Shown here: piece by piece, positions 1 through 7,525 of the stretch
How positions within the stretch are numbered: the first letter of the stretch is position 1
Layout: the number at the start of each line of letters is the position of its first letter
The notes under the pieces: model-generated
Seen by the model: only the letters and a program-made list of their open reading frames with translations
Database searches by the model: none
What the model was told of the DNA's origin: nothing
Position numbers and translations under genes: made by a program
NCBI GenBank assembly: GCA_031255975.1
Contig: JAIRRM010000132.1
Location: 1 to 17,350, forward strand
DNA length: 17,350 nt
Direction of reading: 5' to 3'
Source of the DNA: Propionibacteriaceae bacterium
Lineage (GTDB): Bacteria > Actinomycetota > Actinomycetes > Propionibacteriales > Propionibacteriaceae

Positions 1-47
1 ACCCCCCTCCCCAAAACACCTCACCATGATTGCCCTCGCGCATTCGA

Positions 48-112
48 GTGTTCATTGGACACTTTCGTACACTTCTGGCGGGCGTTTACGTACAAAACTG
101 CCCAATGAACAC
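48..112. repeat. Long imperfect inverted repeat
   Basis: Arms of 23 bases (48-70 and 90-112) match at 20 of 23 positions. The outer 11 bases are perfect: GTGTTCATTGG against CCAATGAACAC. The loop is 19 bases (71-89). It lies beyond the terminator of the surface-protein gene, so it is not needed to end that transcript. It could be a protein-binding palindrome, a second terminator for an unseen gene to the left, or the remnant of a small repeat element. There is no T-run and no gene inside. Confidence 0.6.
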
Positions 113-173
113 CCAAACGTAACCACGTCACCAGCGCCGGGAGAATGAAAACACGCGCAACCTTGCCGGACGC

Positions 174-212
174 GCGTTGGGGAGCGCCTGACAAACCGAC
201 GCTCCCCAACGC
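174..212 (-). terminator. Intrinsic terminator of the surface-protein gene
   Basis: A perfect 13-bp stem (174-186 pairing with 200-212, arm GCGTTGGGGAGCG) with a 13-base loop starts 8 bases after the stop codon at 222-220. There is no clear U-tract, which is common in GC-rich actinobacteria. The position directly behind the stop makes it the 3' end of the minus-strand transcript. Confidence 0.8.
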
Positions 213-219
213 ACCAGCC

Positions 220-3200
220 CTACCCCACCTTCACAGTAAGCAAACCGCGACGGCGCAGCTGAACCAACGTGGCACAACCAACTAGCAAAAGCAGCCCAGC
301 AAACGACAACGAATCAGTGTCACCGGCAAGCGAACCACCCGTAGGAGCACTAGGAGGCGCTGCCGCCACTACAAACGTCTCAGATGCCACATCCACACCA
401 GCTACATAAGTGACAACCACACTATGCTCACCAGGCTCAAACCCAACAGGAACCGTCCAAACCCACTCAGCAACACCAGCATCATCCACAACACGCTCAC
501 CCAACAAAATCGGAGTCGAATACACCGTAGCAAACACCCTGGCACCAGGAACCAAACCAGAAATACGGAACGTCAACACACTCCCCTCCACGGCCGCATC
601 CCCCTGCACAACAGAATCAACCGACACCAAAAGCACCGGAACACCCGGCCCCGACGACCCCGGCCACGCAACCTTCACAACAGCCGACATGTCATACAGG
701 CTCTCCGCTCCACACAACGCACGATACAACGCATCCAACGCATACACCGCCTGCTCGGTAGCCATACCATTAGCACCACCACCGCTGACATGCTCAAAAG
801 CGCCGGAGCTTAACTGATACGCGATAAACGCATCCCAAACACTGATTTCAGCTTCCACGCCAGGCTCATCCGTCGCCACCGCCTTGAGGAACCGGGCATC
901 GTCTAAATCGATACCCAACGCCGTCAACGCGGTAATCACCTGCGCCGCAGACTCCGAATTAGCGGCACCCCAGGTCATGAACCCCGCGTCCGCCAACTGC
1001 ATATCGGACAACACGTCCAAAGCGTTCGCAACGGCCTCAACCACGCGGGGGTCCCGCAACGCCATGTTGTAATACGGTGCCAATGCTTGCAACGCCATCG
1101 CGGTAACATCAGGGTCGGCTCGACCAACGCCCGACAGGTTCCAACCTCCGCCTGTCACCTGGTGTTCCAGGATGTAGTCAAGGTAATACGCCTTGTCAGC
1201 GGCGCTACCGTAACCGCCGGAGTTGAGCGCCAGTAGCGCGAAGGTGGGGCCGTTCAACCCCTGCCGTATCACCTTGTCACGCTCCGCCAACGGGGCGGTC
1301 AGGTCGTAGCCGTCGAACTGCGAAGCGTCTACACCGAGTGCGCTGAGTGCCAACACCACCCGGGAATACTCCGTGTACCTATTGCTCGACAGCACGCCGC
1401 CCATATCATGCACCGCTTCCGCCAATGCGGTGAGGTACGCCTCGCGCTGCGCGCTGCTTAGCACGCCACCGCGAGCCAACCCAAACACCACCCATTCGGT
1501 GCCCAGCCCCAGATCGGCCATGTTGTACGTGGTGTTTTCCCAGCTTGCCGCCGCTTCGTAGGCGCTCAGCACACTCGCCGCATCGGGGAGCACCACGGGC
1601 GTCGGCGGAATCGGCTCGTCGGTATCGCGCAGGTAGTAGATCACCGGCTCTGACTCGTCTTGCTGGACGATGACGCGGACGACACCCGAGATGGGGCCGC
1701 TTTCATATTGCCGAATGGCACCCCTGGCACCGTTGATGTAGATCGTGGCTGTGTCGGCAGCCGTCACGGCGATTTCGAGCGCTCCCCCATGACCGAAGCT
1801 GACACCGTAGCTATAGGTGTCGGCCGCAAGCTCAACTGGTTCGCCGTTCACCGTGATCGCCGTAGGCGCGACGGTGACACCTACTGCGGTATCACGCTCG
1901 GCAACTCGGCGGATCGCCGAAACCTCTGTTGATTTCTCGCCGATGCCACCAGCGAAGATGAAACTTGCGGTGGAAACCCTGATATAGGAGATGGAATCCA
2001 AATGCACCGGCTCACCGGTAACCGGATCTACCGCCCAAGAAAGGTCGAAACCGTCACCGTATTTGGTGTTCCAGGCGATTTGATAAGGGTTGCCTATGGG
2101 CAGTGAGGCGACGGCGCTATCAGTACCGCCGGAGCCGCCACCATGCACGTCGGCGTAACCCCAGTCCGGATAAGCCGCGCCCGCACTTCCGTAGGGGTCG
2201 TTCCCGCCTCGCTCAAGCAGGGGGCCAGTGAGAGTCATTTGCATATCTTCACCTGCAACCCAGCTATGCAGTGGGTAGTTTGCCGGGGAGGGATAGCCGT
2301 ACTTAGTCGCCCCGGAGCCTCCCTTGTTGTCGGTGAATGTGCTGCCGTTTCCGGCATTGGTGTAAACGACCGAGTAATCACGGATGGTGTTGTCGTCGTA
2401 GTAATCCGAGCCAGCGAGCAGATACCAGGCCTCACCATCGGCAGAAACCCAAACGTTGCCCGGCTCGGCGAAGGCAGCCGCCGTAGACTGAATGGAGTTG
2501 TTGGCGTTTCCGTAGACGGTGAAATCGATGCCATAGGGATGCGCCGGATCATTGGTGATTGGCGTGTCATACTTCACCGTTATATAGCCGCCGAAATTGC
2601 CAAGCGACATGGGGTAACCTGCGAAGAAACGCTCCGGCACCATGCCGAAAGAGACGCCGTTGGTGTACTGGCTCGCAGGTACCAAATAGTCGACAATATG
2701 CTCAGGGCCACCTGCCGCAGGCGCGGGAGGGGTGTAGGGAGTCAGGTACATATAGCCATAGCGGTATTTCACGCTGACACCATCAAGCACCCTGGTGGAA
2801 GCGAAAAGGGTGGAGTAGCCTACTGTCTCCTCCGGCCTAAAGGGAGAGGCGGCGGTGACGGCTAAAGTGTAGACCCCATCCGCATCGGGCTTGAGGGTGT
2901 TGGAGGCAGTTTCCGATATCGGGGTTTTATAGATTTTCGTATCTGCGTCAACAACGGTGAGAGTGAACTTCACCGCCGTATTGTTTGCCGGGATGCTCAG
3001 CCATTGGGAAAGGCCATAACTGTCGGGCCTGAAGCTCATAGGCACCGAAAGGCCGGTGGCGCTCATGGTTTGAATCTGAGCTTTGGCGAGTTCCTCATCG
3101 CTGATCTGTAACCGTCGCACGTTAAGGGTGTAGCTGTCTTCGGCTACGAAACCGCCAAACTCGTTGTAGGTATCAGCGGTGCAAACCTCAAGGGTTATCA

Positions 3201-4569
3201 GGTTGTCACCTGGGATGAGCGGCACGACAAGATCACTCACCATATTGCGCGTAGCGAGCACCGTAGCGCCTTTGCTCACGCGGATATATGAATCCGCCGC
3301 TGTGGGAGCGCTGTTGAGCGTGATGCTAGAACGCGGCGAGAGGAAAAACATCTCATAGTCTTTAACCGTCGCCGTAAAGTTTCGAGTGGTGGTACCAGCT
3401 CGGAAAAGCGTGCCTTCGACGTAGCTGTTGAGCAGCGGGTCGCTTAAGGCCGTAACATCGGAGGTGGCGCTAAGGGAATTAAGCGTGGCCGCCCGTGCGT
3501 TAACCAATGTCAGCGTATAACTGACAACATCCGACGGGTCGGCTTTGGCGCTCACCGTCAGCGTCACGGCGGTGCCGCCTGTCGGGGTGTCCACCGTGAT
3601 GCTCGCGCCGCTCGCATACTCCGTATTGCCTACGGTGAGCTTGTACACGTCGTCGTCATAGTCGGCGCTGAACGTGGTTGGGGTGGTAGTGGTGTTCACC
3701 GTGTAGGCGTATTTGGTGGCGCTGAACCCGGTTACGGGGGTGCCCGCCACGCTCAAAGCGGTAAGAGTAGCGCCCACCGGCGTCGCAGGAGGAGTGGTCA
3801 ACGCCGTCAACGCGCTCTGCACCTGCCCGGCGCTGGCCAATGGGTCGATGATGGCAGTCAACGCCGCCGCTTTTTGGCTTTCCACCGCGTTAGGCGCGAA
3901 CAGCGCCCGGATCAACTCTGACTTGTCGGCCATGGTGAAATACGGGGCGGGAGTCTGGACGGTGTCGTCCCAACAGCCATCGGCGACGCCGAGGTCGCAG
4001 CCGTAGCCCCAAAGCGTGAACTGCCACCGGATCACGTCGCCATCTGCGATGGCGCGCGTCAAAGCCCCGTCTTGACTCATGGAGTTGTTGACGGTAAACA
4101 TCCAGCCCGCCATGTAGGAGTAGTCGAACTGGCCAAGCCATTCATCGTCATTGCCGTCGTTGTCGTCGTTGCTGGGGCGACCGTTCAAGCCGTGCTCGGT
4201 GACGTATCCGGGAATGTCGATGTTACCCGTGTCGAACCCCTTCACTTCCTGCAAATAGGCCGGCAATCCTCTAGGCGTGTAGTCGGAGTTGGCAGGCAGC
4301 GCGAACAGCGCGCTGGTGGCATCCGACACTTTCGACCCGGCGGGCAGCGTGATGGCGGTAGGTTCGATGTAGAACCCCTGCCCCAGGTTGTAGCCCTCAA
4401 AATCGATGTACACCGTGATGGTCTCATCGGCAGCGGCCCGCGGCATCGCCTGAAGTGACAGCACGGATAGCGCCATAAAGGCACTCAACACGGCGCAAAA
4501 CAACCGCCGCAACAAACCAGCGCCTGAAAAAGAACCAGCGGACAAACCCGCAAAAAAACGACGCAACAT
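220..4569 (-). CDS. Secreted, probably wall-anchored transcobalamin-like multidomain protein (DUF4430 + alpha/alpha toroid)
   Basis: Predicted 1449-residue surface protein. Seen: a signal peptide (1 to about 46, two Arg pairs, long hydrophobic core, AAA-DE cleavage); a DUF4430-like domain (about 48-205, with GWMFTVNN at 155-162 and DGDVIRW from 176); a cadherin-like beta-sandwich (about 265-357); further beta-rich regions to about 980; an alpha/alpha toroid of prenyltransferase/squalene-cyclase type (about 990-1285); an Ig-like stalk; then PTGGSLA (1409-1415), a hydrophobic helix and RRR. The start at 4569 is chosen because GGAAGG precedes it and a signal peptide follows. The open frame continues upstream to 4842 but would then translate the riboswitch. 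Known: human transcobalamin and intrinsic factor pair an alpha6/alpha6 barrel with a DUF4430-like beta domain. Inferred: a surface corrinoid-capture protein, supported by the B12 riboswitch. Alternatively it could bind another ligand or act as an adhesin. No transporter genes adjoin it. Confidence 0.85.
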   Translation of the reverse strand: MLRRFFAGLSAGSFSGAGLLRRLFCAVLSAFMALSVLSLQAMPRAAADETITVYIDFEGYNLGQGFYIEPTAITLPAGSKVSDATSALFALPANSDYTPRGLPAYLQEVKGFDTGNIDIPGYVTEHGLNGRPSNDDNDGNDDEWLGQFDYSYMAGWMFTVNNSMSQDGALTRAIADGDVIRWQFTLWGYGCDLGVADGCWDDTVQTPAPYFTMADKSELIRALFAPNAVESQKAAALTAIIDPLASAGQVQSALTALTTPPATPVGATLTALSVAGTPVTGFSATKYAYTVNTTTTPTTFSADYDDDVYKLTVGNTEYASGASITVDTPTGGTAVTLTVSAKADPSDVVSYTLTLVNARAATLNSLSATSDVTALSDPLLNSYVEGTLFRAGTTTRNFTATVKDYEMFFLSPRSSITLNSAPTAADSYIRVSKGATVLATRNMVSDLVVPLIPGDNLITLEVCTADTYNEFGGFVAEDSYTLNVRRLQISDEELAKAQIQTMSATGLSVPMSFRPDSYGLSQWLSIPANNTAVKFTLTVVDADTKIYKTPISETASNTLKPDADGVYTLAVTAASPFRPEETVGYSTLFASTRVLDGVSVKYRYGYMYLTPYTPPAPAAGGPEHIVDYLVPASQYTNGVSFGMVPERFFAGYPMSLGNFGGYITVKYDTPITNDPAHPYGIDFTVYGNANNSIQSTAAAFAEPGNVWVSADGEAWYLLAGSDYYDDNTIRDYSVVYTNAGNGSTFTDNKGGSGATKYGYPSPANYPLHSWVAGEDMQMTLTGPLLERGGNDPYGSAGAAYPDWGYADVHGGGSGGTDSAVASLPIGNPYQIAWNTKYGDGFDLSWAVDPVTGEPVHLDSISYIRVSTASFIFAGGIGEKSTEVSAIRRVAERDTAVGVTVAPTAITVNGEPVELAADTYSYGVSFGHGGALEIAVTAADTATIYINGARGAIRQYESGPISGVVRVIVQQDESEPVIYYLRDTDEPIPPTPVVLPDAASVLSAYEAAASWENTTYNMADLGLGTEWVVFGLARGGVLSSAQREAYLTALAEAVHDMGGVLSSNRYTEYSRVVLALSALGVDASQFDGYDLTAPLAERDKVIRQGLNGPTFALLALNSGGYGSAADKAYYLDYILEHQVTGGGWNLSGVGRADPDVTAMALQALAPYYNMALRDPRVVEAVANALDVLSDMQLADAGFMTWGAANSESAAQVITALTALGIDLDDARFLKAVATDEPGVEAEISVWDAFIAYQLSSGAFEHVSGGGANGMATEQAVYALDALYRALCGAESLYDMSAVVKVAWPGSSGPGVPVLLVSVDSVVQGDAAVEGSVLTFRISGLVPGARVFATVYSTPILLGERVVDDAGVAEWVWTVPVGFEPGEHSVVVTYVAGVDVASETFVVAAAPPSAPTGGSLAGDTDSLSFAGLLLLVGCATLVQLRRRGLLTVKVG

Positions 4570-4577
4570 AGCGCGCA

Positions 4578-4627
4578 CCTTCCAAATGAGCGATCCCGAA
4601 TCACTAACCCAGAAACACCCCGGAAAG
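4578..4627 (-). promoter_or_regulatory. Shine-Dalgarno site and possible sequestering sequence
   Basis: GGAAGG (minus strand, 4583-4578) lies 8 bases before the ATG at 4569 and decides the start. CUUUCC (4627-4622), just upstream in the leader, is complementary to it (five Watson-Crick pairs and one G-U). Between them is a 6-bp hairpin (AGTGAT/ATCGCT). No U-rich terminator hairpin is visible between the riboswitch core and the start, so control of translation initiation is the simpler model. The pairing is inferred by eye. Confidence 0.45.
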
Positions 4628-4659
4628 TGACTCCGCAAACCACGACGAAAAAACCACTC

Positions 4660-4800
4660 AGAACACCCAGGCCGTCGGACTCGTCTACGAAAGCAACACA
4701 AACATTGTGCTGAAGACCTACCGTTGCGGGACAGTGGCGGCATCAGACCGCCTTCCCCTAAGTATTCGCAATATGGAGTTGTAGTTGAATAGTACCCCCC
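4660..4800 (-). promoter_or_regulatory. Cobalamin (vitamin B12) riboswitch
   Basis: Read on the minus strand, the leader contains, in the family's order: GGGGAA (4758-4753), a 5-bp stem GGCGG/CCGCC (4752-4748 with 4740-4736), ACUG, and the conserved CCCGCAACGGU (4730-4720). Then comes a short peripheral hairpin of about 8 bp with loop UGU inside a GUCU/AGAC stem. Last is GAGTCCGACGGCCTGG (4682-4667), close to the actinobacterial 3' B12-box form GAGTCCGAAGACCTGCC. A weak stem 4763-4767/4787-4791 may be P2. The P1 closing stem could not be assigned, so the outer limits are approximate. The peripheral region is short, as in compact cobalamin riboswitches. Confidence 0.87.
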
Positions 4801-5226
4801 CTCCCGCACAAAGCCACAAAAGGTGGACAAAAGTACCAACACGATGCCTCAAGGCCCACAACAGACCAACCGCCTCCGGCTGAAAATGAAGCCTTGCCGG
4901 GGCGGTTGACGACGATGCCTCACTTGAGAAGAACGTCTCGATAGGAAAGGCCCGGCAATCCCGCCGCACGGCAGACAGACAGGTAGGGGCCGCCTAGCAG
5001 AACGGTTGCCGAGGGCACACGTTTACGTACGCGCCGGGCCATTCGAGTGCCCCGCCGTCGCTGTCACCACCGACACCCGTGGCGCGGTACACCGGTAGCG
5101 CCGAGGAGTTGATGATCTGGTGCCCGAGGGCTACCGGAGCGCGCGAAACCATCCAAGGGCGACCACGCCAGCCGACATGACAACCCGGGGGGAGCCCCCA
5201 TAAGGCAACAGCCAAACCTCAAGGCT
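4801..5226. other. Gene-free stretch between the riboswitch and the sugar ABC ATPase gene
   Basis: No convincing coding sequence is present; the open frames here are overlaps of neighbours or lack ribosome sites. It holds a strong hairpin (4867-4908), a direct repeat around that hairpin, and the motifs CGTTTACGTAC (5020-5030) and CATTCGAGTG (5040-5049), which also occur at 83-93 and 41-50. The riboswitch transcript's promoter must lie here, but no clear -35/-10 pair was found. Confidence 0.6.
4841..4922. repeat. Hairpin flanked by an 11-base direct repeat
   Basis: ACGATGCCTCA occurs at 4841-4851 and again at 4912-4922. Between the copies, 4867-4880 pairs with 4896-4908 as an 8-bp plus 5-bp stem with one bulged T (4875) and a 15-base loop. 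For minus-strand transcription this could be a late terminator behind the sugar ATPase gene or a structured 5' part of the riboswitch leader. The direct repeats also resemble the edges of a tiny insertion. Confidence 0.5.
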
Positions 5227-6321
5227 TTAGCTGATACGCAGTTCCGTCGCGGACGAGAAGACGTGCAACTTCGCCGGGTCACTGATGTTGAGCTTGACGG
5301 TGGCACCACGTGCCGGAGCGTCGCGCCCAGGCACACGCACCACAAGTTGCGGCGCGGTGAGCTTGGCGTCACCGCTGAGACCGGCCAGCGTGCTGTAGAG
5401 GTAGGCGTCAGCACCCAACTCCTCCACCACGTCAATGTCCACACTGATGCCTTCAGGAGCGACCGTAAAGTTTTCCGGACGCACACCCAGCACCAGCTTT
5501 TCCTCACCCGAAGCCCTGTCGAGCACCTCGCGCGGCACCGGCATCACGTAGTCGCCGACCCGGACGCCGCCATCCACCACGTCTCCGGTGAGCAGGTTCA
5601 TGGCTGGCGAGCCGATGAACCCCGCAACGAACAAGTTGACCGGGGCGTCGTAGAGCACCATCGGCGAATCGGCCTGTTGCAGCAGGCCGTCTTTCAACAC
5701 CGCAACGCGGTCGCCCATCGTCATCGCCTCCACCTGGTCGTGGGTGACATATACGGTGGTGACCCCAAGCCGGGCTTGCAGCTTGGCGATTTCGGTACGG
5801 GTGCTGACGCGCAGTTTGGCGTCGAGGTTCGACAGTGGCTCGTCCATCAAGAACACCTGCGGCTTGCGTACGATGGCCCGCCCCATGGCGACACGCTGCC
5901 GCTGCCCACCCGAGAGGGCCTTCGGCTTACGATCTAGGTACTCCTCTAGGCCGAGCAGTTTGGCGGCTTCCAGCACCTGCCGGTCACGTTCCGCCCGAGG
6001 CACCCCCGCCAGCTTCAGCGCAAACCCCATGTTGTCGGCGACGCTCATGTGCGGATACAGCGCGTAGTTTTGGAAAACCATGGCGATGTCGCGGTCTTTC
6101 GGGGGTAGATCGGTTACATCGCGCTCACCGATGAACACCTTGCCCTGATCCACTTCTTCAAGCCCGGCAAGCATCCGGAGCGAGGTGGATTTGCCGCAAC
6201 CGGACGGGCCGACCAGCACCATGAACTCGCCGTCGCCGATCTCTAGGTCAAGGGAATCAACTGCCGGACGGGTGCTGCCGGGATAGATGCGCGTAGCGCC
6301 TTTGAATGACACGGTGGCCAT
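5227..6321 (-). CDS. Sugar ABC transporter ATPase, MsmK/UgpC/MalK type
   Basis: 364 residues, the usual length of CUT1-family ATPases that energise sugar importers at the inner face of the membrane. Seen: Walker A GPSGCGKST (38-46), Q-loop Gln84 in MVFQNYALYP, signature LSGGQRQRVAMGRA (136-149), Walker B VFLMDEP (156-162), H-loop His194 in THDQVEAM, and a C-terminal OB/TOBE region with GVRPENF (279-285). The start at 6321 has AAGGAG 9 bases upstream; the frame is open 18 codons further, without a better site. No permease or binding-protein gene adjoins, so it is an orphan. In several Gram-positive bacteria one such ATPase serves several sugar transporters, and that is the inferred role. The exact sugar cannot be told. 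Confidence 0.93.
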   Translation of the reverse strand: MATVSFKGATRIYPGSTRPAVDSLDLEIGDGEFMVLVGPSGCGKSTSLRMLAGLEEVDQGKVFIGERDVTDLPPKDRDIAMVFQNYALYPHMSVADNMGFALKLAGVPRAERDRQVLEAAKLLGLEEYLDRKPKALSGGQRQRVAMGRAIVRKPQVFLMDEPLSNLDAKLRVSTRTEIAKLQARLGVTTVYVTHDQVEAMTMGDRVAVLKDGLLQQADSPMVLYDAPVNLFVAGFIGSPAMNLLTGDVVDGGVRVGDYVMPVPREVLDRASGEEKLVLGVRPENFTVAPEGISVDIDVVEELGADAYLYSTLAGLSGDAKLTAPQLVVRVPGRDAPARGATVKLNISDPAKLHVFSSATELRIS

Positions 6322-6401
6322 GAGCCACACTCCTTCCACGGGCAGGTACGTGCCCGACGATCCGTAGTGGAACAAGCGCCAGCGTCTTCGCTGACCCCAC
6401 C

Positions 6402-6431
6402 ATCATGCCATCCCGGCGCTCCTCTTGTCAG
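6402..6431 (-). promoter_or_regulatory. Possible promoter of the sugar ABC ATPase gene
   Basis: On the minus strand CTGACA (6431-6426) and CATGAT (6407-6402) are 18 bases apart and about 80 bases ahead of the start codon. Both boxes match the sigma-70 consensus only in part, and this is one of several weak possibilities in the 235-base gap 6322-6556. Confidence 0.25.
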
Positions 6432-6556
6432 CCACTACCAATCAATTCGCCCGTTCCGTCACAGTCATACGCACCCACCGCGCTCCAAAAGTGCGCGAGC
6501 ATAACACTCTAATCAATCCATCCACCCCGGCCAAACCCCAACCACTCGACTGCGGA

Positions 6557-7525
6557 CTAGCTGCCCGCCGCGATGAGGCGTTCAAGAGCAGCCGCGATTT
6601 CCGTGATGCCCGCCGGGAAAGTGCTGGATCCGTATCGATACAGCCGGAAGTCCGAAGTGACAATCGATAACACCCAACCACCGACATCGCCTGTCATACT
6701 GCCTTCACCCAGCCAGTTGTCTTGCCCTACCATTTCCGGGTACGTCCAATCTGGAACGAACCTCTCCAGCACCGCGTTCAATTCAGCCAACGGCTCGCTG
6801 GGTGTCGTCCGTTCAACGGCCTCACGGAGGTATGCCGTACCCCACCCTGTCGCCCGCCGATACGAGTCCTCCACATCTGTCACACTGACACCCCTTGCGG
6901 TGTCTACGTAGGCACTGACGAGTGGCGCACTGTAACTCAAAGATGCCGAGTGGTAATCGGTGAAGAACCCACTCCAATCACGGGGGTATACCTCCAACGC
7001 CAGATAGCGCCAGCCTTGCAGCGAAACCGGCGGAGTAGGTTCAGCGGGGTTATCAATCAGATAGCGATAGTGGTAGCCGGACATGCGCGAGTCGTCGAGC
7101 CAGGTACGCAGTTCGGGGCATGGCAACCCGGTCAACGCCCGTCGCACGCGTTCCCCGTCAAGACCTGGTATGTTCCAGTGCATTGCCATGTCCGACTCGT
7201 ACTCCCCAACATACACATCCACCATGAACAGATCGGCGGTGGTGAGTTGGCAGCGCGCCATCGCCGCATCCACCTCGGCCACCGCCTCTGCGGTCGGGGT
7301 CGTGGGACGCAGCCACTCAAAGCGAGAGCCATACCCCGCAGGGACGTACACGTCTGCAAATACCACCCGCACCACGGCGTAGACCACCAGTATGCCGAGG
7401 ATACCCAGAGCGGCCGCCACTAAAACCCGCACTTTGCGCCGGGTTACAGACACCCCACAGACGGCTTCGGAGTGCTCACAGTTCTGACTCCCACCATCTC
7501 CTGAGTCCTTGGGGGGTGGTTTCAT
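6557..7525 (-). CDS. Membrane-anchored protein of unknown function
   Basis: 322 residues, family not recognised. Seen: a hydrophilic N-terminus, one strongly hydrophobic segment at about 33-56 preceded by TRRKVR, then a soluble portion of about 265 residues rich in Tyr, Trp, Asp and Glu, which by the positive-inside rule should lie outside the cell. There is no lipobox and no recognised catalytic motif. The ATG at 7525 overlaps the preceding stop codon (ATGA) and has a purine-rich AGCAGG about 7 bases upstream, so translation is probably coupled to the gene at 7522-8055. As the last gene of a unit that starts with a WXG100-like fragment, it could be a membrane partner or an immunity-type protein. 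That is only a guess from position. Confidence 0.72.
   Translation of the reverse strand: MKPPPKDSGDGGSQNCEHSEAVCGVSVTRRKVRVLVAAALGILGILVVYAVVRVVFADVYVPAGYGSRFEWLRPTTPTAEAVAEVDAAMARCQLTTADLFMVDVYVGEYESDMAMHWNIPGLDGERVRRALTGLPCPELRTWLDDSRMSGYHYRYLIDNPAEPTPPVSLQGWRYLALEVYPRDWSGFFTDYHSASLSYSAPLVSAYVDTARGVSVTDVEDSYRRATGWGTAYLREAVERTTPSEPLAELNAVLERFVPDWTYPEMVGQDNWLGEGSMTGDVGGWVLSIVTSDFRLYRYGSSTFPAGITEIAAALERLIAAGS

Noticed and set aside
2143..2865. 240-codon open frame on the plus strand inside the surface-protein gene
   Set aside because: It is antisense to well-formed beta-domain coding sequence and has no ribosome site or recognisable motif.
5188..5199. GGGGG/CCCCC hairpin as the terminator of the sugar ATPase gene
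   Set aside because: The loop would be only two bases and no U-tract follows; too weak to call.
5064..5507. 147-codon minus-strand frame overlapping the 3' end of the sugar ATPase gene
   Set aside because: It is mostly in a shifted frame of the ATPase gene, which has convincing motifs and C-terminal domain to its own stop.
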